Source: RYN-230 sp963782185 (lineage in GTDB: Bacteria > Actinomycetota > Actinomycetes > Streptosporangiales > Streptosporangiaceae). From it: a stretch of 64,000 nt of DNA. The stretch covers positions 1 to 64,000 of the forward strand of contig CAWAJB010000027.1 of the NCBI GenBank assembly GCA_963782185.1, written 5' to 3'. The position numbers and the translations under genes are program-made. This document shows, piece by piece, positions 54,566 through 62,628 of the stretch (positions are counted from its first letter, which is position 1; each line of letters starts with the position of its first letter). A model generated the notes under the pieces. It made no database searches. It was given only the letters and a program-made list of their open reading frames with translations, and was not told the DNA's origin.

Positions 54566-54963
54566 GCCTCTACTACGCGGACACATCCGCAGTGATCAAG
54601 CTCCTCGTCGAGGAAAGCCACTCCAAGGCGTTCGCGGCGTTCTATGACGCGCATGCGGATGCCGAATGGGCCAGCTCGGCACTGCTGCGGATCGAGATCA
54701 CCCGGGCCGTGACCCGCGCCCTGCCCACCCTGCTGCCCGACGCCCGGGACCTGCTGCCCGCATTCTCGTTCGTCGCGATCGACGACGACATCGTGGAGGG
54801 AGCCATGAACGAGCCCGATCGAGGGCTACGTTCCCGGGACGCGATCCACCTGGCCACCGCCCGCATTCTCGGCGAGGACCTGGACGCCATCGTCAGCTAC
54901 GACGACCGCCTGCTCAAAGCAGCGACCGATGCAGGCCTGGAGACGGCGTCTCCCCGGGACTGA
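54562..54963 (+). CDS. vapC: PIN-domain toxin (VapC), copy 2
   Basis: Same 133-residue protein as 42479-42880, silent changes only. The paired copies could neutralise each other's toxin. Confidence 0.86.
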   Translation: MSLYYADTSAVIKLLVEESHSKAFAAFYDAHADAEWASSALLRIEITRAVTRALPTLLPDARDLLPAFSFVAIDDDIVEGAMNEPDRGLRSRDAIHLATARILGEDLDAIVSYDDRLLKAATDAGLETASPRD

Positions 54964-55030
54964 CCGCCGCGCAGGATGTGTCGCTGCCACGGCAGCGGTG
55001 ATGATCACATCAGCCAGTTCGGCGAGGAGG

Positions 55031-55399
55031 TCATCGCGGCCGCGGCAGACCCCCTTGCGCGAGTTCAGCCGTCAGCTGTCCGGGGATCAGGTCGGCTACG
55101 TCATTGTGCAGCCCGGCCATCGCCTGGTCGAACGTGGCGAGCCGGGAACCGCGGGCCCGGGCGAGCCGGGCCAGGTAAGCGCCGGTGACCTGACGGTGGC
55201 CGATGATCCCCTGAATGGGAACGTCCGCGTACCCGGCATCGTCGGGCCAGAATTCGTGCCGCGCATCGCCGGTGGCCCCGGCCAGAACCGCTTGCGCGGT
55301 GGCGGCCGGCTGGCCTTCGCGGATGAGCAGGCGCATGAGGCTGCCCTGGGTAATTGGGCAGGTTGCGAAGGTCCCGGTTGTCTTCTTGCCGGCAGCCAT
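55031..55399 (-). CDS. VapC-like PIN toxin, N-terminally replaced third copy
   Basis: From TGTFATCPITQGSLMRLLIR on it equals the VapC at 42949, including the altered C-terminus. The first 30 residues with the catalytic Asp5 (LLDANVL) are replaced by MAAGKKTT, and no VapB follows. It therefore lacks part of the PIN active site and is probably inactive. Confidence 0.7.
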   Translation of the reverse strand: MAAGKKTTGTFATCPITQGSLMRLLIREGQPAATAQAVLAGATGDARHEFWPDDAGYADVPIQGIIGHRQVTGAYLARLARARGSRLATFDQAMAGLHNDVADLIPGQLTAELAQGGLPRPR

Positions 55400-55433
55400 C
55401 CGCTGGGGGTCGCTGCGCGCTGATGATCCTGGA

Positions 55434-56408
55434 TTAGGTTATGAAGATCTTCTGCCGGTGCCAGTCGAGGTATTTGCGGGCCGGGACCTGGGCGCCGGGT
55501 GGCAGGAGCAGTACCTCACCCAGCGGGGGGTGCCCGTAGTACTGCCTGGCCAGTGGGTCGTTCTGGACAGCGTCGGCCAGGGAACGGGCGACGTGAATAC
55601 GTAGTCCGCCGTTGACTGACAGCAGCCCGGTGTCGAACGCGACGTCGTGGGCTGGGCAGGCGGCCAGGCCGTTGCGGGGATCGAGGCGTTCGCCGGGGCT
55701 GCTGTCTTTCCATGGCTTGATATGGCCCGCCAGGAGCATGCGCCTGGCGCCGAACGCCGCGGGGCTAAGCCCGCAGAACACGCACCGGCTACCGCAGTTG
55801 GCCAGCACCTGCTGGGCGAAGACGTGCTGCCCGACGCGGGCGGCGGCCAGCAGGATGCGTTCGGTTTCCGGTTCTGGCCATCCGCTGGCGGCCGGGTGGC
55901 GGGCGATCTGCTCGCGCAGTTCGGCTTCCAGTGCGGAGATGTCGAGTTCCTCCTGCCCGAGCAAGGCCAACTCGCCGCCGTGCTCGATGCCCAGGAAATC
56001 CGGCAGCCGGCCGGGGCCGATTCCCTCGGCCCGGGCGGCGGACAGCAGCAGCCGGTAGGTGCGGCCGAACCTTGCCGGGTCATCGCGGAGGATGGCCCCG
56101 GCTAGCACGTCCCAGCGCCCGCCGTGAGAACGGGAACCGTCCAGGTTGGCCATTTTCGCCAGCACACTTGACGGCGGCCGGGAGAACAGGAGGGCCAAGG
56201 ATGGCACCGGCTCGGGTGCCCGGTGCGCGGTGGAGCCGCCGAAATGGCGGTGGTTAACCACGAAAGAGGCGGCCAGGCAGAGCAGCGTTTCGACCGGCAC
56301 GAACGTGACCTGCCTGCCCGCCGCGACCGGACGGCGCGCCAGTAGCGCCCGGACCTGCTCGCGCGCCTGGCCGTCCGTCAACTCCAGATAACCGGCGAGG
56401 TCAGCCAC
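55434..56408 (-). CDS. HNH endonuclease
   Basis: 324 residues. The C-terminal HNH site reads CVFCGLSPAAFGARRMLLAG, HIKPWKDSSPGERLDPRNGL and CPAHDVAFDTGLLSV, with two zinc cysteines, the catalytic histidine pair and asparagine. The N-terminal 200 residues hold a helical region (YLELTDGQAREQVRALLARR) and PDFLGIEHGGELALL. GTG start. Could be a restriction-type or homing-like nuclease; it follows the truncated VapC and has no obvious partner. Confidence 0.82.
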   Translation of the reverse strand: MADLAGYLELTDGQAREQVRALLARRPVAAGRQVTFVPVETLLCLAASFVVNHRHFGGSTAHRAPEPVPSLALLFSRPPSSVLAKMANLDGSRSHGGRWDVLAGAILRDDPARFGRTYRLLLSAARAEGIGPGRLPDFLGIEHGGELALLGQEELDISALEAELREQIARHPAASGWPEPETERILLAAARVGQHVFAQQVLANCGSRCVFCGLSPAAFGARRMLLAGHIKPWKDSSPGERLDPRNGLAACPAHDVAFDTGLLSVNGGLRIHVARSLADAVQNDPLARQYYGHPPLGEVLLLPPGAQVPARKYLDWHRQKIFIT

Positions 56409-56525
56409 CCCGTGAGGTTACTCCCAGCCCCCATCTACTGAGGAGGTCAATCCCGTGCGCTTCTTCCGCGGCACCCCGTTCGCGAACTGAAGCGTCGACG
56501 GGTCACATGCTGGCAGACTGTCCGG

Positions 56526-56873
56526 GTGGCGCAGACAGGTCTGCCGGAACTGGATGTGGCCCGAGTGCGCCGCTGGTGCGACCAGCGTGTCCCGGCGCAT
56601 CTTCGCGACCAGATCCGAGTGGAATGCGATCTCGCGCCCCGCCACCTGACGATCGTCGAGTGCCGGCCGCCCTGGCATCAGGACGCGGGCGCGGAATGGA
56701 CCAGGTTCCCGATCGCCCGGCTCCGCTACACCAAGGCAACCGGGCGCTGGTCGCTGTTCTGGCGCGATCGCAACCTGCGCTTCCACCCCTATGACCGGCT
56801 CGCCGCGTCACCGCACGTTGACGAGATCCTGCAGGAAATCGACCGCGATCCCACCGGCATCTTCTGGGGATAG
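56526..56873 (+). CDS. DUF3024-family protein
   Basis: 115 residues: RVRRWCDQRVPAHLRDQIRV, LTIVECRPPW, FPIARLRYTKATGRWSLFWR then DRNLRFHPYDRL. This compact family has unknown function and occurs in many actinomycetes. GTG start. It appears complete. Confidence 0.78.
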   Translation: MAQTGLPELDVARVRRWCDQRVPAHLRDQIRVECDLAPRHLTIVECRPPWHQDAGAEWTRFPIARLRYTKATGRWSLFWRDRNLRFHPYDRLAASPHVDEILQEIDRDPTGIFWG

Positions 56874-57081
56874 GAAGCCACAGCGCCGGGCCGGCGGCTT
56901 CCCGCCACCGCCGCACACCCTACGTACGCGGCCGCCTGTGGCGCGGAAAGCCTGCGTGGCTCCATCTCCAACCGGGCACCTGGGCCGTGGGCTGAGGCTC
57001 AGCCTGACATCAGCCAGTCAGGCCTACACCCAACAGTGATACAGCAGGAGAGTAGGAAAATCTGATTTCCTGGAGTGCACT

Positions 57082-57405
57082 ATGGGCATGCCTGCGGCCA
57101 AGATGGAACCGGAGCCTCGCCTGAAGGCCAGGGCGAAGGTCCGGCCCAAGGCGCAGCTCACCCTGCCCGAGGAGATCCGCCAGGCCCTTCACATCGGTGA
57201 GGGCGATGAGGTGGAATTTGCCGTGCACGCCGACGGCACCGTCACGGTCCGCGGTTACGTGTCCATTCCCACGGATCAGGCGTGGTTCTTCACGCCTGGG
57301 TGGCTGGCGGGCGAGCGGGAAGCCGACGAGGACATCACGGCCGGATGCGGCAGAGTCCACGAGTCCGCGGAGGGCATGTTCGCTCACCTCGATTCGCTCG
57401 GCTGA
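57082..57405 (+). CDS. AbrB/MazE-type antitoxin
   Basis: 107 residues: AKVRPKAQLTLPEEIRQALH then IGEGDEVEFAVHADGTVTVR is a swapped-hairpin AbrB domain; the tail (EADEDITAGCGRVHESAEGM) is acidic and toxin-binding. Followed 11 bp later by a truncated toxin start. Confidence 0.8.
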   Translation: MGMPAAKMEPEPRLKARAKVRPKAQLTLPEEIRQALHIGEGDEVEFAVHADGTVTVRGYVSIPTDQAWFFTPGWLAGEREADEDITAGCGRVHESAEGMFAHLDSLG

Positions 57406-57416
57406 GCGGATGAGTG

Positions 57417-57545
57417 ATGCCGGCCTTCGAAACGCTCCCCCGGTTCGAGCGCGACTGGAAACACCTCACCGCACGTCCGGCCCATAGCCTCGGCCATACG
57501 GTGGCCTTACCAAATGGCAGTGCTCCAGGTGTCAGTTTGAAGTGA
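57417..57545 (+). pseudogene. Truncated ParE/RelE-like toxin
   Basis: 42 codons. MPAFETLPRFERDWKHLT matches the start of toxins that follow AbrB-type antitoxins; sense is lost after residue 18-20 and a chance stop ends it at 57545. The antitoxin thus has no working partner here. Confidence 0.6.
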
Positions 57546-57840
57546 TGGCTGCGGCGAGCACGTGGCGGTCCTTGGGGTCAGGGAGTTTGAGCCCCTCTAT
57601 GAGAGGCTCATATCCGGTGACGAGGCAGTCCGGGATGGCGCTATTGATCAGCTCGCGCAGGCGGGTGAGCTTCTCCTGCGCGATGTCCGGACGGTTGCGC
57701 GCCAAACTCCCGAATACCTCGTCGAGGATGTCTTCGGTCCATTTTGCCTGTACCAGACCGGCCCTGGCGATGCGGATCAGCAGGTCCCGCGGCGTGCTGC
57801 CGTACATGGCGTTGGCGTCATAGACGACGATGAAGGCCAT
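57532..57840 (-). CDS. PIN-domain toxin, shortened at the C-terminus
   Basis: 102 residues: FIVVYDANAMYGSTPRDLLI (first Asp), WTEDILDEVFGSLARN (Glu) and LPDPKDRHVLAAAITSN (Asp). Related proteins run to about 180 residues, so the last third is missing at the junction near 57532. Directly follows its HTH partner. Confidence 0.72.
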   Translation of the reverse strand: MAFIVVYDANAMYGSTPRDLLIRIARAGLVQAKWTEDILDEVFGSLARNRPDIAQEKLTRLRELINSAIPDCLVTGYEPLIEGLKLPDPKDRHVLAAAITSN

Positions 57841-57842
57841 GG

Positions 57843-58307
57843 TCAGGGCAGGTCCAGTTCCTGGCTGAGGGCAGCCATCTCGTCCAGGACACCGCGGCGG
57901 TGCTGATCGTCGCGACGCTTGTACTCACGGAGATCCTGGAAGGTGATCCGCCGGTGCCTGCCGACCGTGCGGTACGGGATCTCCCCGGATTCCAGGAGCT
58001 TGATCAGGTAGGGCCGGGAGACGTTGAGCATGTCCGCTGCCTGCTGGGTCGTTAGCTCGGCATTGTCCGGAATGATCTGGACGCCCTGGCCATTCGCAAG
58101 CAAGCCGAGGATCTGTGCTAGCAGGACGGCGGCCTGGCGGGGGACGACGAGGGCGTCATCCCCGACGAGTTCGCCGAGGAGCGTGAGCGGGTCAGATCCT
58201 TGATGAGTCGCTAGGAATTCCTTGATGCGCCGGGCAGCACGATTCGCGACGTCCGGGTCAACGTCACCGGGCCGGATCTGGCCGATAGCTTGCCGAGTCA
58301 TCTTCAT
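57843..58307 (-). CDS. Excisionase-type HTH antitoxin of the PIN module
   Basis: About 154 residues from ATG 58307 with GAGGGG upstream. The MerR/Xis-like HTH is at about 75-125: ELTTQQAADMLNVSRPYLIK, LLESGEIPYRTVGRHRRITF. N-terminal helices RAARRIKEFLATHQG and PRQAAVLLAQILGLLANG precede it. This pairing with a PIN toxin is known in actinomycetes. Confidence 0.76.
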   Translation of the reverse strand: MKMTRQAIGQIRPGDVDPDVANRAARRIKEFLATHQGSDPLTLLGELVGDDALVVPRQAAVLLAQILGLLANGQGVQIIPDNAELTTQQAADMLNVSRPYLIKLLESGEIPYRTVGRHRRITFQDLREYKRRDDQHRRGVLDEMAALSQELDLP

Positions 58308-58503
58308 CACCCCTCTAATCGCATTATCCGCAACAACCGCAGCATCCGCAATAGCCCGGCGTGCCAGGCGTGAGAAGACATGACACATCGCGGGACGCAT
58401 CAACGTAAGCACAGAGCGCGAAGACGGAACCTCGGCCGAGGTTGCTCAGGCTGCCGCATCCCCCGCCAACCAAGCGAAGAAGGCGAAAATCCTGCCGAGC
58501 CGC

Positions 58504-58820
58504 TCACCGACCCGGCGCTACCGACGCATCAGAGATATCACGAGCGTCGGCCATGCGGTGGCGGGCCCAGCGGCGGGAGGTCTTGCCGAACAGGGCGGCG
58601 AGCTTGCGCTCAGACAGCGGCTTGCCGCTGTCGATGCTGGCGCGGTAGGCGGCCGCCGCAGCCTCGTTGATGTCCTTCGCACCGTCTTCGCCGACGGCGT
58701 CGGCTCCATCCACGTCGGACCAGCCGGTCATCTCCTGGGCCGCGAGCCGGTATTGACGATCCGCGCCAGGCTCATCTGGTCCACCGGCCCGGGCCGAGCC
58801 AACGACTGGACCGGCGCACC
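58504..58820 (-). pseudogene. DUF2637 C-terminal fragment
   Basis: ADRQYRLAAQEMTGWSDVDG, then AAAYRASIDSGKPLSERKLA and FGKTSRRWARHRMADAR. About 270 bp closely match 16527-16800, without the extra base seen there. N-terminal membrane part absent; joins IS1380 sequence at about 58820. Confidence 0.75.
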
Positions 58821-58829
58821 ACCGCCGAT

Positions 58830-59866
58830 CACCTGGAAGTCCTGGACGCGGCGATCACCGCGCTGCCCCCCGCTTACCGGCGGCGGCTGATGGTCACCGC
58901 GGATGGGGCCGGGGCCAGCCACGGGCTGATCGAGCGGCTGGATGCGCTGGCCGCCCGCCGCGGCTACCAGCTCATCTACTCCGTGGGCTGGGAGCTGGGC
59001 GAGCGGGAACGCGCCGCGATCACCGCCATCCCCGGGGACGCCTGGCAGATCGCCATCGATCACCGTGACGAGGTCCGCGAGCGCCGCGCTGATGACGCCT
59101 GCACCGACCGTGGCTGCGGCCACCGTAAGTGCTGGATCGAGGAAGCTCACGTCAGTGAGCTGACCGCCCTGCTGCGCGAGGGCCCGGCCGGGGACCAGCT
59201 CGCCGCCCGGCCCGCCACCATGCGGGTCTTTGCCCGCCGCCAGCACCCACATCCCGGCGCCTAGCTGACCCTGTTCGAAGCCGCAGACGGCTGGCGGTAC
59301 TCCCTGTGGGTCACCAACCTGCCCGCCCGCACACCCGACTGGCGCGGTCAGGTGGCCTGCATCGACGCCACCCACCGCGTGCACGCCCGGGTCGAAGACT
59401 GCATCCGCACCGGCAAGGACACCGGCATCGGCCGCTTCCCAGCCACGCATTCGCCTTCAACCAGGCCTGGCTGGCCGCCGCACTGGCCGCCGCGGCCCTG
59501 CTGGCCTGGCTGCGGCTGCTCGCCCTCGACGGCCCCCTGGCCAAGGCCGAGCCCAAAACCCTGCGCTACCGCATCCTGCACGCCGCCGCCCGCCTCACGG
59601 CCAGCGGCCGGCACCGGCGTCTCAAAATCGCCGCCACCTGGCCCTGGGCTGAAGCGATCATCACCGCCTGGGAACGGATCACGACCCTGCCCAAGCTCCC
59701 TGACCAGCGGCGGAACCTGTTCCGGCGATCAAGAAGGACTCAGGGGCCTGTGGAACCCCCCGGCCACCCGGCCCGCCACCCGGGCCAGCGTCATACCCCC
59801 ACCCTAAAATCAAGATCCACTACGCGGCCCGGCGTCCGTTCAGGCCAGCAATCGGTCAACGTGTAG
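58830..59866 (+). pseudogene. IS1380-like transposase remnant
   Basis: Pieces in order: VTADGAGASHGLIERLDALA, YSVGWELGERERAAITAIPG, an in-frame TAG at about 59263, LTLFEAADGWRYSLWVTNLP, then a frameshift near 59450 and FNQAWLAAALAAAALLAWLR, RYRILHAAARLTASGRHRRL. The 5' third is missing and the DDE aspartate VTADGAG-type motif is the first visible. Not functional. Confidence 0.75.
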
Positions 59867-59996
59867 GGTCGGGGGCTGGCGCGGTGGCTCGCTGACGGTA
59901 GGGCCTGGGGCCTTCATGTTCCGCCGGTTTCCCGGCCGGTTGCGCCACCCCAGTGCCCCTGGTCAGGTCTGCTCCGTTTCCAGCCCCCGCCGCCTC

Positions 59997-60029
59997 GAAC
60001 CGTGCATGCGGTTCTCTCGCACACGGCTC
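59997..60029 (-). ncRNA. Group II intron domain V (second intron)
   Basis: GAGCCGTGTGCGAGAGAACC with its 3' half CGCATGCACGGTTC, the classic domain V stem with AGC triad. The RT stop codon overlaps its first bases. Confidence 0.85.
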
Positions 60030-61497
60030 ACCGACGCCGTTCACCGCCGGCATTCGGTCTTCCCCGCCAGTCCCGGAAGGGTCTGGGGTCAACGACGATT
60101 CCCGACAAGGTGATCAGCCCGAGCTGGTTCGGGGACTGGTAGGTGACCACCGACCAGCCGAATGCGCGTGAGCGGCGGTGGCGTTTGCTGATGAACAGCG
60201 CCAGCCGCATCCGTGCATAGTTCCTGATCTTCTCGAAGCGGGCCGCGGAGTTGCCGAACCGGAAGAAGGCGGCCCAGCCGCCCAGGAACCGGTTGAGGTC
60301 CTCCACGATCCACTTCACTGGCAGCAGCAGCCGCGACCGGCGGGTGAGTTCCCGGATCCGGTCGCGGGCCTGCTGCATGGCCTTGTCCGCGGGCCAGCGG
60401 GCAAGGAACACGACTGGCCGTTTCCCGTTCAGCCCCGGCGAGCGCACCAGCCGGTGATGGAAGCCGAGGAAATCAAAACCCCCGCCTCCCACCTCCAGGT
60501 GCACTATCCGGGTCTTGGCCGCCTTCGGCTCCAGGCCGAGACCGGCCAGCAAGGCCGTCAGGCGCTCCAGCGCCCTCTCGGCCTGGCTGCGGGACCAGCA
60601 CATCACGGTCGCATCGTCGGCATAGCGCACCAGGACCCCGTCCCGCTCGTCCCATGCCCGGTCCAGCCGGTGCAAGTAGACGTTGCAGAGGACGGGACTT
60701 ACCACCCCACCCTGTGGGGTCCCGGTAACTGGCCGCCGAAGCTGCCCGTCCTCCATCACTCCCGCACGCAAGATCACGCGCAGCAGCTTCAGGACAGGCT
60801 GATCGCAGATACGTTCCTCCACCGCCTGCATCAACTTGTCATGCGGAATCGCCGAAAAGCAATTGGCGATATCCGTCTCAACCACCCACCGGCGGCCCCG
60901 CCAGCACTCGTCAATGAGCACCTGCAAGGCATCGTGCGCCGACCGTCCCGGGCGGAACCCGAAACTGGCCGGCAGGAAATCCGCCTCAAAGACCGGCTCG
61001 AGCACGATCTTCACCGCGGCCTGCACGATCCGGTCCCGGACCGGGGGAATCGAAAGCGGCCGCTGCTCGCCCCGCACACCCGGCTTCGGGATGAAAACCC
61101 TGCGCGCGGGCAGCGGACGATACCGGCCTTCTTCCAACTCGGCCGCCAGCTCGCCGAGCAGCCGGTCTACGCCGTACTCCTCGACTGCGGCCAGGGTGAT
61201 CTTGTCAATGCCCGGCGCGCCATTATTACTGCGCACCGCGGCCCACGCCCGCTGCAGAACGTCCCTGCGGCAGACCTTGTCATACAGCGCATGGAATCTC
61301 CGCCCGGGATCAGCCTTGGCCGCCCGGTAAAGCGCATGCTGCAAGGCACGGACCGGATCAGCCGGGATACCCCGGCCCGATCCCTTCGCGGCGGGACTAG
61401 CCACCTGGGCACTCACCGGGCCCCTCCCTGAAGACGCTGCGCACCGACGAAGCAGCGGCCCTTCCCTCACCGCAGGTTGTGTTGTCCTGCGGCTCAA
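60028..61497 (-). CDS. ltrA: Group II intron reverse transcriptase/maturase (intact)
   Basis: 489 residues. RT domains: NNGAPGIDKITLAAVEEYG, IPKPGVRGEQRPLSIPPVRD, FGFRPGRSAHDALQVLIDE, VETDIANCFSAIPHDKL, VTGTPQGGVVSPVLCNVYLH and catalytic LVRYADDATVMCW. Maturase domain X follows (WIVEDLNRFLGGWAAFFRFG). No HNH endonuclease tail is seen; the C-terminus ends at domain V. It differs clearly from the first intron RT, so it is another lineage. Confidence 0.9.
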   Translation of the reverse strand: MSRRTTQPAVREGPLLRRCAASSGRGPVSAQVASPAAKGSGRGIPADPVRALQHALYRAAKADPGRRFHALYDKVCRRDVLQRAWAAVRSNNGAPGIDKITLAAVEEYGVDRLLGELAAELEEGRYRPLPARRVFIPKPGVRGEQRPLSIPPVRDRIVQAAVKIVLEPVFEADFLPASFGFRPGRSAHDALQVLIDECWRGRRWVVETDIANCFSAIPHDKLMQAVEERICDQPVLKLLRVILRAGVMEDGQLRRPVTGTPQGGVVSPVLCNVYLHRLDRAWDERDGVLVRYADDATVMCWSRSQAERALERLTALLAGLGLEPKAAKTRIVHLEVGGGGFDFLGFHHRLVRSPGLNGKRPVVFLARWPADKAMQQARDRIRELTRRSRLLLPVKWIVEDLNRFLGGWAAFFRFGNSAARFEKIRNYARMRLALFISKRHRRSRAFGWSVVTYQSPNQLGLITLSGIVVDPRPFRDWRGRPNAGGERRR

Positions 61498-61999
61498 CCA
61501 GTACTACGGCCGCCTCCGACGCCCACCCGGCCAGCAATCCACTTCCCGGGGTCACCGGTTATAGGACGCCACGCTCCGGTGACACTTCCGCAGGTCACCG
61601 GGCCGGGGAGGACCTCCCCAGTTCCCGCCGCCACCATCGATGCGTTCCGAGCCCCATACGCCGGGGAGTCCTTCGCGGCTGCGCTTCCAGGCTCTTCGCC
61701 GCTTCCATGGCCTTCGCCCTGAATTCGGGGGCTCGGCACTCCCTGTTCCCGCCCGAGGACGGGACCTCTAACGACGCCGCAGGCTTCGCGTCATGCTACG
61801 GACCGCATCGTCGCTCCCCCTTACAGGGCTTTTGACGCTGGGCTCCGACGCCGGGCGTTTCCCCCCGACGCCGCCAGCCTGCTACCGGGCCTCCTGGCAG
61901 CTACCCGGACCGGACTTCCACCGGCAGGCGACGACGAGCTTACGAACAGCAAGATCCGCTGCTACGTCACAGCGTCACCTCCCGCTCTGCTGGGCGCAC

Positions 62000-62628
62000 G
62001 AATCATCAGGGCTAGCCAGCCGGTCGTTTTGAAAGTCGAGAACAGTCTGGCTTGTGGCCGGCTTGCTCCCGGCGGGGACAACGTTCCACACCAGCGTGCC
62101 CGCCAAGAGGCCGCAGGTTTCGTTACGCGACTGATCGCATGTTCTCCAGCCGGGTTCAGCGGGAGCCTGCGCAGAAAACCCGCGCTGTGTGGAGCCGACT
62201 TGCATGGCCTCCATCCTGGCCACGCCGCCCTCGGCTCGGGGGCCAGGTGCGTGCACACTACCGGCGGAGTCATGAGAGTTGCCCGCCGGCTCGGCCGTGG
62301 CCAGGCGTCAATGGTGCCAGAACTTGAAGAGATATTCCAGCTACTGCAGGTAAGGAGCATATACCTATAGGGTTAGTTATTCGTTGGCAACGTGCGTTCT
62401 GCTGCCTCCTGCCCAGTAACGGGCGTCTAAAGATATAGGCCTCGGCGCGAACGGGCGGCGCGAGGGAAGAAGTCTCGGTGTAACTACCTACACCGAACAA
62501 CGTGCATCGGCACGAGAGAGGGCGAAGATCACAATTAGGCGATACTCTATGAAGTCGGGTCTTCTCAGCGAACATTTACGGGCATTCGTTAGTGCAACTA
62601 GTTATTGGTGTTGTTGGGGGGGCAACCT
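62000..62628. other. Gene-poor stretch between intron 2 and the vWA gene
   Basis: A minus-strand open frame (61975-62256) exists but has no recognisable family and would be the 5' exon of the intron. The rest is AT-richer than its surroundings (62340-62630) and probably holds the promoter of the vWA gene. Confidence 0.4.
62475..62496. promoter_or_regulatory. Inverted repeat upstream of the vWA gene
   Basis: TCGGTGTA, 6 bp, TACACCGA: perfect 8-bp arms about 130 bp before the start. A candidate operator or small hairpin. Confidence 0.45.

Larger units (their letters stand above)
54267..55376. repeat. 1.1-kb duplicated TA block, copy 2
   Basis: Near-identical to 42184-43298, beginning at TCTCATGGTGG and ending at AAGGTCCCG inside VapC. 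One base shorter at 54977 (GATGTGTCGC against GATGGTGTCGC). A few silent changes. Confidence 0.85.
59930..61999 (-). mobile_element. Second group II intron, apparently intact
   Basis: 5' end GTGCGCCCAG at 61999-61990 matches the GUGYG consensus; an RT gene and domain V follow. The 3' end below 59997 was not fixed (domain VI unclear), so the lower boundary is approximate. Bases 61498-61999 are the 5' RNA domains I-IV. It lies between the IS1380 remnant and the vWA gene. Confidence 0.75.

Noticed and set aside
60178..61431. 417-residue plus-strand open frame
   Set aside because: Antisense to the intact intron RT, which has all catalytic motifs.
61975..62256. 93-residue minus-strand frame next to intron 2
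   Set aside because: No family pattern, and its end lies within the intron 5' end, so coding status is unsupported.
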